Part shown: positions 51,766 through 59,483 of the stretch, piece by piece
Position numbering within the stretch: the stretch's first letter is position 1
How the letters are laid out: each line of letters begins with the position of its first letter
NCBI GenBank assembly: GCA_963728655.1
Contig: CAVSLD010000003.1
Location: forward strand, 496,001 to 560,000
From: Iamia sp963728655
GTDB lineage: Bacteria; Actinomycetota; Acidimicrobiia; Acidimicrobiales; Iamiaceae
DNA: 64,000 nt
Direction of reading: 5' to 3'
Notes under the pieces: model-generated
Databases searched by the model: none
What the model saw: the letters and a program-made list of their open reading frames with translations, nothing else
Told to the model about the DNA's origin: nothing
Program-made: the position numbers and the translations under genes

Positions 51766-53259
51766 GTGCAGGACGCGCTGTTCGGGGCCGAGGAGGTGCG
51801 CGACCCCACCTGGACCGTCGCCGATCTGGCCAAGGCGGTCGGGGCGGTCGTGGAGCAGGCCTTCCCCGGCGAGGTGTGGGTGCGGGGCGAGATCCGGGGG
51901 ATCCCCCCGCCCGGCGACGCCCGGCGCACCCGGCCCCACCTGTACTTCGACCTGATCGAGCCCACCGCCCCGGGCGCCCGGCCCCAGGCCGTGCTCCCCG
52001 TCGTGCTGTGGAGCAGCGACCGGCGGCGGGTCAACGACGAGCTGCGCCGGTCCGGCATCCGGGTGAGCGCCATGGACAGCGGCGTCGACGTGCGCATCCG
52101 GGGCCGGGTGCGCTGGTGGGCACCGGGTGGTCGGGCCCAGCTCCAGATGACCGGGATCGACCCGGAGTACACCCTCGGGCGGCTGGCCGCCGACCGCGAG
52201 GCCGTGCTGGCCGCCCTCGCCGCCGACGGGCTGCTCGACCGCAACCGCACCCGACCGGTGCCGGTCCTCCCGACGAAGGTCGGCCTGGTGACCAGCCTGG
52301 GGAGCGCGGCCCACGCCGACGTGCGGCGGGTGCTGGACGGGGCCGGGCTCGGCCACCTGCTGCTGGAGTGCGACGCCCGCACCCAGGGACCGGCCGCGCT
52401 GGCGACGGTGCCCGAGGCCCTCGCGGCCGCCACCGCCGCCGGCGCAGAGGTGGTGCTGCTGGTGCGCGGCGGGGGCTCCCGGGTGGAGCTGGCCGCCTTC
52501 GACAGCGAGGCGGTGGCCCGCGCCGTCGCCACCTGCCCGGTCCCGGTCTTCGCCGGCCTCGGCCACGAGATCGACGAGAGCGTCACCGACCGCGTGGCCC
52601 ACACCTCCTGTCCCACACCGACGGCGGCGGCGACCGAGGTCGTCGCCCTGGTCGCCGCCGCGCGCGACCGGGCCGAGGCCCTGTGGGCCGCCGTCGCCGA
52701 CGGGGCCCGGCGGTCGCTCGACCGGCGGCGGGCCCTCCTGCGCGCCACCGCCCGCCAGGGCGCCACCGTCACGAGCGCAGCCCTGCGGGCCGGGGAGGCC
52801 CAGGTCGAGGCGGCCGAGGCCCGCGTCGGGCGCAGCGGCCCGGGCGCCCTCGCCGCGGCCGGGCGGCGGGTGGACCTCCTGGCCCAGGGCGTGCGGCGCG
52901 ACGCCCGTCGCGACCTGGCCGCCGCCGCCCGGCGCCTCGACGCCACCCAGGCCCGGGTGGTGCAGCGCCCAGGGCCCGTGCTGGCCCGTCGGCGGGGCGC
53001 CCTCGACGGGCTCGACGCACGGGTCCGGGCCGCCGACCCCGCCCTGGCCCTCGCCCGGGGCTGGTCGATCACCTACCGCGCCGACGGTGCGGTGGTCCGC
53101 CACCCGTCCGACGTGACCCCGGGCGACGCCCTCGAGACGGTGGTGGCCGGCGGACGGGTGCGCAGCACCGTCGACGGCTTCGCCCCCGGGCCGGGCGACG
53201 ACGCCGGCACCGATGGCGCGCCGGCCGCCCCGGGTGGGCCAGGATCGGACCATGGCTGA
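51766..53259 (+). CDS. xseA: exodeoxyribonuclease VII large subunit
   Basis: A 497-aa subunit. An N-terminal OB fold (about 1-110, VWVRGEIRG, VRIRGRVRWW) is followed by the catalytic domain with VGLVTSLGSAAHADV, VVLLVRGGGSRVELAAFDSEAVARA, GLGHEIDES and TPTAAATEVV, all standard for XseA, then a long coiled-coil-like Ala/Arg/Asp-rich stalk (about 300-425). It degrades single-stranded DNA with XseB. Overlaps xseB by 8 nt. Confidence 0.95.
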   Translation: MQDALFGAEEVRDPTWTVADLAKAVGAVVEQAFPGEVWVRGEIRGIPPPGDARRTRPHLYFDLIEPTAPGARPQAVLPVVLWSSDRRRVNDELRRSGIRVSAMDSGVDVRIRGRVRWWAPGGRAQLQMTGIDPEYTLGRLAADREAVLAALAADGLLDRNRTRPVPVLPTKVGLVTSLGSAAHADVRRVLDGAGLGHLLLECDARTQGPAALATVPEALAAATAAGAEVVLLVRGGGSRVELAAFDSEAVARAVATCPVPVFAGLGHEIDESVTDRVAHTSCPTPTAAATEVVALVAAARDRAEALWAAVADGARRSLDRRRALLRATARQGATVTSAALRAGEAQVEAAEARVGRSGPGALAAAGRRVDLLAQGVRRDARRDLAAAARRLDATQARVVQRPGPVLARRRGALDGLDARVRAADPALALARGWSITYRADGAVVRHPSDVTPGDALETVVAGGRVRSTVDGFAPGPGDDAGTDGAPAAPGGPGSDHG

Positions 53260-53506
53260 TCCCGGAGCCCCGCCCGCCGCCGACGACGCCGGCGGCACCG
53301 AGCCCACCGGCTACGCCGAGGCCATGGCCGAGCTCGAGGCCATCCTCGCCGAGATCGAGGACGACGCCGTCGACGTCGACGTCCTGACCCGCAAGGTGGC
53401 CCGGGCCGCCCGCCTGATCCGCTGGTGCCGGAGCCGCATCGACGGGGCGCGGGTGGACGTCGAGCGCATCGTGGCCGAGCTCGACCCCGACCCCGGCGAG
53501 GGCTGA
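53252..53506 (+). CDS. xseB: exodeoxyribonuclease VII small subunit
   Basis: An 84-aa subunit starting at ATG 53252 inside the 3' end of xseA. The helical-hairpin motif YAEAMAELEAILAEIEDDAVDVDVL is recognisable, followed by LIRWCRSRIDGARVDVERIV. Length fits the family (60-90 aa). Confidence 0.92.
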   Translation: MADPGAPPAADDAGGTEPTGYAEAMAELEAILAEIEDDAVDVDVLTRKVARAARLIRWCRSRIDGARVDVERIVAELDPDPGEG

Positions 53507-53559
53507 GCCCGCCCCCCGGCCGGTCGCGGCGAGGCCACGACCAGCGACGACACCGGTCA

Positions 53560-53577
53560 GGTGGCGGTCAGGCCACC
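53560..53577 (+). terminator. hairpin terminator after xseB
   Basis: GGTGGC and GCCACC around a 6-nt loop, followed by GTTTG. Confidence 0.4.
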
Positions 53578-53612
53578 GTTTGCCCCTCCGGGGACCCGGG
53601 TACCCCACCACC

Positions 53613-54077
53613 ATGGTCACGGCGGCTCCCCCCTCGGCGCAGCCCGTCGTCGCGTCGCCCCACCCCCACCACGTCCTCGTGGCCACCGAGCTCCTCTCCA
53701 GCCTCGAGGCCGCGTCCCAGGCCCGCCGGGTGGTCCGCGACCTCCTGCGCCAGGGCCAGCGCCCCGAGCTGGTCGAGACGGCCTGCCTGCTCACCAGCGA
53801 GCTGGTCGCCAACGCCGTCACCCACGCCGGCGCCCCGGTGGAGCTGGTGGCCGACCTCGACCGGGCCCGTCTCGCCGTCGAGGTCATCGACTCGTCGCCC
53901 CGCGACCCCGCCCGCGGCCAGCCCACGCCCATGGCCACCAGCGGCCGCGGCCTCGACCTGGTCGACCGTCTGGCCGACTCCTGGGGCGTCACCCACGTGC
54001 GCCCGGGCAAGTCCGTGTGGTTCGCCCTGGGCACCGGGCCGGGCGAGGTCCCCCCCCGGCGGGTCCCGTCCGCCTGA
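53613..54077 (+). CDS. HATPase_c_2 (RsbW-like) anti-sigma/serine kinase domain protein
   Basis: A 154-aa single-domain GHKL ATPase. The N box is LLTSELVANAVTHAG with the Mg-binding Asn, and the G1/G2 boxes are VEVIDSSPRDP and TSGRGLDLVDRLADSWGV. Such proteins bind or phosphorylate anti-sigma antagonists. ATG 53613 is preferred to the in-frame start at 53580 because the extra residues (MPLRGPGYPTT) lie upstream of the family start. It heads the sigma-factor locus that continues to 55679. Confidence 0.82.
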   Translation: MVTAAPPSAQPVVASPHPHHVLVATELLSSLEAASQARRVVRDLLRQGQRPELVETACLLTSELVANAVTHAGAPVELVADLDRARLAVEVIDSSPRDPARGQPTPMATSGRGLDLVDRLADSWGVTHVRPGKSVWFALGTGPGEVPPRRVPSA

Positions 54078-54128
54078 CGGCCCGGCCGTGACAGACTCTC
54101 CCCCCGCAGTCGTGCGGAGGGAGACCCA

Positions 54129-54374
54129 GTGAGCGAGCGCAGCGAGCGAACCAGAGAGCACGGGATCCCTCCCACCGGCGAAGCCGGCGCTCACCGGCGC
54201 CCGGGCGACCCCCGACCCGCGCAGCCCGTCCCACCACCGAGGAGGGCGCCGATGAGCGAGCGCAGCGAGCGAACCAGAGAGCACGGGATCCCTCCCACCG
54301 GCGAAGCCGGCGCTCACCGGCGCCCGGGCGACCCCCGACCCGCTCAGCCCGTCCCACCACCGAGGAGGGCGCCG
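54129..54374 (+). repeat. two perfect-phase 123-bp tandem repeats carrying SD plus SER-SER start
   Basis: Units 54129-54251 and 54252-54374 are identical apart from the first base (GTG versus ATG start) and one G/T change; a third partial copy of the unit start begins at 54375. Each unit ends in a ribosome-binding-site/start module (GAGGAGGGCGCCGATG) and begins with GAGCGAGCGCAGCGAGCGA, and each has a period divisible by three, so the frame is kept. The GC-rich middle contains ACCGGCGAAGCCGG. Confidence 0.85.
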
Positions 54375-54470
54375 ATGAGCGAGCGCAGCAGCAGGCACCG
54401 GCCGAGCCGGGCAGGACGGCGGCCGGGTGTCGTCGCGGGGGCGCCCGAGCGTGCGAAGGTGCGCCGATGA
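54129..54470 (+). CDS. repeat-encoded leader ORF upstream of the anti-sigma gene
   Basis: GTG 54129 follows GGAGG and opens a 113-codon ORF: two identical 41-residue units beginning SERSERTREHG, a third partial unit, then a basic tail. Internal ATGs at 54252 and 54375 each have their own SD. The TGA overlaps the ATG of the anti-sigma gene (ATGA). The peptide is Arg/Pro-rich and low-complexity, so it may be a translated regulatory leader rather than a working protein. The same SER-SER start is seen in the minicistron at 4463. Confidence 0.35.
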   Translation: MSERSERTREHGIPPTGEAGAHRRPGDPRPAQPVPPPRRAPMSERSERTREHGIPPTGEAGAHRRPGDPRPAQPVPPPRRAPMSERSSRHRPSRAGRRPGVVAGAPERAKVRR

Positions 54471-54865
54471 CCACCCCGCCCGCCGGCGACGAGATCACCC
54501 TCACCCTCCCCGCCGCCCCCGAGTTCGTGCGGGTCGCCCGCCTCACCGGTGCGGGCCTCGCCACCCGGGCGGGCATGGGCTACGACGAGGTCGAGGACCT
54601 GCGCATCGCCGTGGGCGAGGCCTGCTCCGTGCTGATCGGGCCCGGCTCCCGGCCCGGCACCCTCACCCTGACCTTCACCCTCTCCGACGACGCCATCCAC
54701 GTCGAGATCGCCGGCGACCTGGCCGGTGCACCCACGGTCGACGACGAGGACGGTGAGCTGTCCGACCAGATCCTCGCCGCCGTCGTCGACGAGCACCAGG
54801 TCGACCTGGCCGCCGACCGGGTCGTCGTCACCAAGCGCCAGACGGCAGGGCCGGACGCGTCGTGA
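54467..54865 (+). CDS. RsbW-like anti-sigma factor domain protein
   Basis: A 132-aa protein with GHKL-like pattern (FVRVARLTGAGLATRAGMGYDEVEDLRIAVGEAC, DDAIHVEIAGDL). The N box reads IAVGEACSVLIGP, without the Asn that binds Mg-ATP in kinases, so it may only bind the sigma factor, as reported for several actinobacterial RsbW relatives. It overlaps the repeat ORF (ATGA) upstream and a 19-codon minicistron (GTGA) downstream, leading to the sigma-factor gene. Probably a partner-switching regulator of that sigma factor. Confidence 0.75.
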   Translation: MTTPPAGDEITLTLPAAPEFVRVARLTGAGLATRAGMGYDEVEDLRIAVGEACSVLIGPGSRPGTLTLTFTLSDDAIHVEIAGDLAGAPTVDDEDGELSDQILAAVVDEHQVDLAADRVVVTKRQTAGPDAS

Positions 54866-54921
54866 GCCCCGGCGCGGTGCGGAGCCGCCCCGCCCCGGGC
54901 GGGGCGGTGGGGCGCCGATGA
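54862..54921 (+). CDS. 19-codon bridging minicistron between anti-sigma and sigma genes
   Basis: GTG 54862 overlaps the anti-sigma TGA, and its own TGA (54919-54921) overlaps the sigma-factor ATG (54918-54920). The 19 residues (starting MSPGAVRSR) are low-complexity. It fills the 52-nt gap exactly in frame, as the 7-codon ORF at 4463 does. Confidence 0.35.
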   Translation: MSPGAVRSRPAPGGAVGRR

Positions 54922-55679
54922 GCCTGGACGAGGCCGAGCGCGAGCACCTGCGGGAGCGGTTCCGAGAGCTCCAGGAGACCGGCGACCAGGCGATCCGCGA
55001 CGAGCTCATCGAGGCGCACCTGCGCCTGGCCGAGCACCTGGCGCGCCGCTTCAACAACCGCGGCGTGCCCCTGGAGGACCTCATCCAGGTGGCGTCGCTC
55101 GGCCTGGTCAAGGCGGTGGAGCGCTTCGAGCCGGAACGAGGCCTGGAGTTCTCCACCTTCGCCACCCCCACCATCGTGGGCGAGCTCAAGCGCCACTTCC
55201 GCGACAAGGGCTGGGCCGTCCGGGTGCCGCGGCGCATCCAGGAGCTCCACGTCGAGATCAACGGGTTGGTCGGCACCCTCACCCAGCGGCTGGGGCGCTC
55301 GCCGACCATCGAGGAGCTGGCCCGGGCGTCGGGCACCTCCGAGGAGGAGGTGCTGGAGGCCATGGAGGCGGCCCAGGCCTACCGCTCGGCGTCGATCGAC
55401 GCCCCCTCGGGGGGCGAGGAGTCGGGCCTGGGCCTGGCCGGCCAGCTGGGCGACGACGACGACAACCTGTTCGCGGCGGAGAACAAGATGCTGGTCTCCA
55501 CCCTCATCGAGACGCTGCCCAAGCGCGAGCAGCTGCTCATGCGCCTGCGCTTCTACGAGGGCATGACCCAGACCCAGATCGCCGATCGGCTGGGCATCAG
55601 CCAGATGCACGTGTCGCGGCTCCTGGCCCGCAGCCTGGCCCAGCTGCGCGACCGCCTCGAGCACGAGGGCCTGGGCTAG
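54918..55679 (+). CDS. SigB/SigF/SigG-family RNA polymerase sigma factor
   Basis: A 253-aa group 3 sigma factor. Region 2 has VPLEDLIQVASLGLVKAVERF and EFSTFATPTIVGELKRHFRDKGWAVRVPRR; region 3 follows; region 4 is KREQLLMRLRFYEGMTQTQIADRLGISQMHVSRLLARSL. No region 1.1. It forms one locus with the GHKL-type proteins upstream, typical of stress or developmental sigma factors controlled by partner switching. Confidence 0.9.
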   Translation: MSLDEAEREHLRERFRELQETGDQAIRDELIEAHLRLAEHLARRFNNRGVPLEDLIQVASLGLVKAVERFEPERGLEFSTFATPTIVGELKRHFRDKGWAVRVPRRIQELHVEINGLVGTLTQRLGRSPTIEELARASGTSEEEVLEAMEAAQAYRSASIDAPSGGEESGLGLAGQLGDDDDNLFAAENKMLVSTLIETLPKREQLLMRLRFYEGMTQTQIADRLGISQMHVSRLLARSLAQLRDRLEHEGLG

Positions 55680-55718
55680 CGCCCGACCGCGCCCCTGACG
55701 GGGTCGCCGGGGGCCGCC

Positions 55719-56156
55719 CTAGCGGCCGGTCGAGCCGAAGCCGCCGCCGGCTCGCTGGCTGGCGGGCAGCTCGTCGACGGGGGCGAACCAGGCCCGCTCG
55801 ACGCGCTGGACCACCAGCTGGGCGATGCGATCGCCCCGGGCCACGTGGTGATCGGCCTCCGGGTCCAGGTTGACCAGGAGCACCTTGAGCTCGTCGCGGT
55901 AGCCGCAGTCGATCAGCCCCGGCGTGTTGAGGCAGGTGACGCCGTGGTGGAGGGCGAGGCCGCTGCGGGGCTGGATGAACCCGGCGTGGCCCGGCGGGAG
56001 GGCCACGGCCACACCGGTCGGCACCAGGGCCCGACCGCCCCCGGCGGGTAGGTCGACGTCGACGCGCGCCCGCAGGTCCGCCCCCGCGTCGCCGTCGTGG
56101 GCATAGGACGGCAGCGGCAGGTCGAGATCGAGGCGGACGAGAGGCACGCGCAGCAC
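55719..56156 (-). CDS. dut: dUTP diphosphatase
   Basis: A 145-aa trimeric dUTPase. The five family motifs are visible: DAGADLRA (1), PRSGLA (2), GLIDCGYRDELKV (3), RGDRIAQLVV (4) and GGFGSTGR (5, the phosphate-binding C-terminal tail). It cleaves dUTP to dUMP. GTG 56156 is placed by a CAAGAT hexamer 6 nt upstream. It is convergent with the sigma gene and divergent from orn. Confidence 0.95.
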   Translation of the reverse strand: MLRVPLVRLDLDLPLPSYAHDGDAGADLRARVDVDLPAGGGRALVPTGVAVALPPGHAGFIQPRSGLALHHGVTCLNTPGLIDCGYRDELKVLLVNLDPEADHHVARGDRIAQLVVQRVERAWFAPVDELPASQRAGGGFGSTGR

Positions 56157-56162
56157 CTCGCC

Positions 56163-56168
56163 ATCTTG
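56163..56168 (-). promoter_or_regulatory. -10-like hexamer (CAAGAT) of a leaderless promoter (dut)
   Basis: Minus-strand CAAGAT lies 6 nt before GTG 56156. Confidence 0.4.
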
Positions 56169-56201
56169 GCCGACCCGGGTCGGGCGCCGGGGCGGGCGGC
56201 C

Positions 56202-56207
56202 TAGTGT
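56202..56207 (+). promoter_or_regulatory. -10 hexamer of a leaderless promoter (orn)
   Basis: TAGTGT lies 7 nt before GTG 56215. Confidence 0.55.
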
Positions 56208-56214
56208 CCCCGAC

Positions 56215-56775
56215 GTGCTCGTGTGGATGGACCTGGAGATGACCGGCCTCGACCCGGAGCGCTGCACCATCGTCGAGATCGCCACCATCGTCACCGACGA
56301 CGACCTGGCCGTGGTGGCCGAGGGCCCCGACCTGGTGGTGCACCAGCCGCCCGAGGCGCTGGCGGCCATGGACGAGGTCGTGCGCACCATGCACACCCGC
56401 TCGGGCCTCCTGCCGGCCATCGAGGCCTCGACCACCTCCCTGGAGGAGGCCGGCGACGCCACCCTGGCCTTCATCAAGGAGCACGTGCCCGAAGCCCGCA
56501 CGGTCCCGCTGTGCGGCAACTCCATCGGCACCGACCGGCGCTTCCTGGCCCGCTACCTGCCGGCCATCGAGGACCACCTGCACTACCGCTCCGTCGACGT
56601 GTCCACCATCAAGGAGCTGGCCCGCCGCTGGTACCCGGGCCTGCTCGAGTCCGTGGTGCGCAAGCAGACCAGCCACCGGGCCCTCGACGACATCCGCGAG
56701 AGCATCGACGAGCTCCGGCTGTACCGGGAGCGGGTGTTCCGCACCGAGGCCGCCGCGCCCCCACCGCCCGCCTGA
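56215..56775 (+). CDS. orn: oligoribonuclease
   Basis: A 186-aa DEDDh exonuclease that finishes RNA decay by degrading di- to penta-ribonucleotides. WMDLEMTGL gives Asp6 and Glu8; IGTDRRFLARYLP and SHRALDDI supply the remaining Asp and His. Length matches the family; a short Pro/Ala tail ends it. Confidence 0.95.
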   Translation: MLVWMDLEMTGLDPERCTIVEIATIVTDDDLAVVAEGPDLVVHQPPEALAAMDEVVRTMHTRSGLLPAIEASTTSLEEAGDATLAFIKEHVPEARTVPLCGNSIGTDRRFLARYLPAIEDHLHYRSVDVSTIKELARRWYPGLLESVVRKQTSHRALDDIRESIDELRLYRERVFRTEAAAPPPPA

Positions 56776-56833
56776 CGTCGTCCACCGGCCCGGCCCACCC
56801 GCGGCCGGCCGCGACGTCGCGACCCGCCGTCGG

Positions 56834-56870
56834 TAATTCGCTTGACGTCTCGACCGGGGTGGGGTTCGAT
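56834..56870 (+). promoter_or_regulatory. whiB7 promoter with AT-rich activator site
   Basis: TAATT (56834-56838) lies 3 nt before a -35 box TTGACG (56842-56847), then 17 nt, then TTCGAT (56865-56870). In mycobacterial and streptomycete WhiB7 regulons, the WhiB7 AT-hook binds an AT-rich element just upstream of the -35 box of a sigma-A promoter. An AT-only run is rare in this DNA, so it fits autoactivation well. Confidence 0.65.
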
Positions 56871-56924
56871 GACCGGGCGCTCGGATCGCCCGAGCGCCTC
56901 TCCTCCGGTCTGACCGAGGTCCCG

Positions 56925-57125
56925 ATGCTGAACCCCACCCACCAGGTCGAGCGCCCCGCCGCCGCCGGTCGCCCGCGCGCCGTCGTGGCGTGCGGTCGCG
57001 TGGTGGAGGCCGGCTCCATCGGCGCCATCGACCGGGGCTGGTCCGCCTTCCCGACCACCCTGCCGGTGATGGCCAAGCACGACCTCACCCCTGCCCCACG
57101 GCCTGAGGAGGCGGTTCCCCGATAG
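56925..57125 (+). CDS. 66-codon upstream ORF in the whiB7 leader
   Basis: ATG 56925 with a weak GAGGT ribosome binding site opens a 66-codon ORF that ends at TAG 57125. Nearly every third codon position is G or C, as in true genes of this window. The product begins MLNPTHQ and includes AGSIGAIDRGWSAF; no family is recognised. Its last codons overlap the antiterminator arm. By analogy with known whiB7 leaders, ribosome stalling here would favour readthrough into whiB7. Confidence 0.6.
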   Translation: MLNPTHQVERPAAAGRPRAVVACGRVVEAGSIGAIDRGWSAFPTTLPVMAKHDLTPAPRPEEAVPR

Positions 57126-57184
57126 GGACCACCACGAACTCCTCCACAGGCCGTCGGGATCTCCCGGCGGCCTTTCTGGTTTTC
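57100..57184 (+). promoter_or_regulatory. whiB7 attenuator (antiterminator/terminator)
   Basis: Terminator: AGGCCGTCGGG (57148-57158) pairs with CCCGGCGGCCT (57163-57173) over an ATCT loop and is followed by TTCTGGTTTT, a rare T-rich tract. Antiterminator: GGCCTGAGGAGG (57100-57111), at the end of the upstream ORF, can pair with CCTCCACAGGCC (57141-57152) with one mismatch. These pairings share AGGCC and exclude each other. This is the classic layout for attenuation controlled by translation of the upstream ORF. Confidence 0.7.
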
Positions 57185-57262
57185 GGCCCCGGGTCTCCCA
57201 CCTCCACCCACCCCACCCACCCCCGACCCACCCCACCCGAAGAGAGAGACGAGGAGACCGAC

Positions 57263-57622
57263 GTGATCGCGCTGACCGACCTCAAGGACGACACCGAGGA
57301 CCGCAGCTGGTGGGCCGAGGCCCGGTGCAACGACACCGCCGGCACCCTGTCGGTGCTGTTCTTCTCCGAGGAGCTGCAGGACATCGCCGCGGCCAAGCGC
57401 ATCTGCGCCCTGTGCCCGGTGATGGAGGACTGCCTGGCCGGCGCCCTCGCCCGGCGCGAGCCGTGGGGCGTGTGGGGTGGCCAGCTGTTCCGCAACGGCC
57501 GCATCCTCGCCACCAAGCGGCGCCGGGGCCGTCCGCCCAAGGTCGCACGTCCCGAGGACGAGCTGCCGCAGGTGCCGGTGCCCCCCGCCCTCAGCGAGGT
57601 GGTCATCCGCCGCACCGCCTGA
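57263..57622 (+). CDS. whiB7: WhiB7-type iron-sulfur transcriptional regulator
   Basis: A 119-aa Wbl protein. Cys22, Cys48, Cys51 and Cys57 ligate the 4Fe-4S cluster; EPWGVWGG is the sigma-A-binding turn; KRRRGRPPK (85-93) is the AT-hook. This combination is specific to WhiB7, the master regulator of intrinsic antibiotic resistance in actinobacteria. A tail of about 25 residues beyond the AT-hook is longer than usual. GTG 57263 has a GAGGAG ribosome binding site. Expression appears to be controlled by the autoactivation site, upstream ORF and terminator in the 386-nt leader. Confidence 0.9.
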   Translation: MIALTDLKDDTEDRSWWAEARCNDTAGTLSVLFFSEELQDIAAAKRICALCPVMEDCLAGALARREPWGVWGGQLFRNGRILATKRRRGRPPKVARPEDELPQVPVPPALSEVVIRRTA

Positions 57623-57710
57623 CGGGCCGCCGGGCCGGGACCCACGGTCCCGGCCCGGTGCCGCGCCCCGGGGCACGGATCGGGTTGGTCCTGCCCCCGG
57701 GGGTCGGTGC

Positions 57711-57716
57711 TAGGTT
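57711..57716 (+). promoter_or_regulatory. -10 hexamer of the tRNA-Asp/tRNA-Phe unit
   Basis: TAGGTT, with a likely start near 57723, 17 nt before the mature tRNA-Asp end. Confidence 0.4.
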
Positions 57717-57739
57717 GACCCAGCCCCGAGAGGGGTGCT

Positions 57740-57817
57740 GGTCCCGTGGTGCAGTTTGGAGTGCACGCCGGCCTGTCAAGCCGGAGGTCGCGGGTTCAAA
57801 TCCCGTCGGGACCGCCA
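57740..57817 (+). tRNA. tRNA-Asp(GTC)
   Basis: The acceptor GGTCCCG pairs with CGGGACC; anticodon stem CCGGC/GCCGG holds CTGTCAA (anticodon GTC); T-arm GGTTCAAATCC; CCA is encoded. Confidence 0.95.
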
Positions 57818-57849
57818 TTGACGCCCACCGCCTACGGTGGACGTCACAC

Positions 57850-57922
57850 GGCTGGATAGCTCAGTTGGCAGAGCGCACGCCTGAAAAGCGTGAGGTCACC
57901 GGATCGACGCCGGTTCCAGCCA
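57850..57922 (+). tRNA. tRNA-Phe(GAA)
   Basis: The acceptor GGCTGGA pairs with TCCAGCC; D-arm AGCTCAGTTGGCAGAGC; anticodon stem CACGC/GCGTG holds CTGAAAA (anticodon GAA). CCA is not encoded. It ends 3 bp from the stop of the convergent malic enzyme gene. Confidence 0.95.
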
Positions 57923-57925
57923 CTC

Positions 57926-59344
<1,419 letters not shown>

Positions 59345-59352
59345 CGTCACGA

Positions 59353-59358
59353 ACGGTA
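59353..59358 (-). promoter_or_regulatory. -10 hexamer of a leaderless promoter (malic enzyme)
   Basis: Minus-strand TACCGT lies 8 nt before ATG 59344. Confidence 0.5.
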
Positions 59359-59470
59359 CAAGAGCCCCTCCGGGAGCACCGAAACCGTTCCGGGGCGTCC
59401 GGGGCCGGGATCGGCTCCCCGGCCCCGGCCGTGGCGCCGACCGTGGCGGGCGGCCGGCAGGGCCCGGACG

Positions 59471-59476
59471 TACCCT
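59471..59476 (+). promoter_or_regulatory. -10 hexamer of a leaderless promoter (amino-acid dehydrogenase)
   Basis: TACCCT lies 7 nt before GTG 59484. Confidence 0.5.
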
Positions 59477-59483
59477 CGGAGCG

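Noticed and set aside
54129..54374. CRISPR array
   Set aside because: Only two and a partial units directly abut each other without spacers, and each unit carries SD and start signals.
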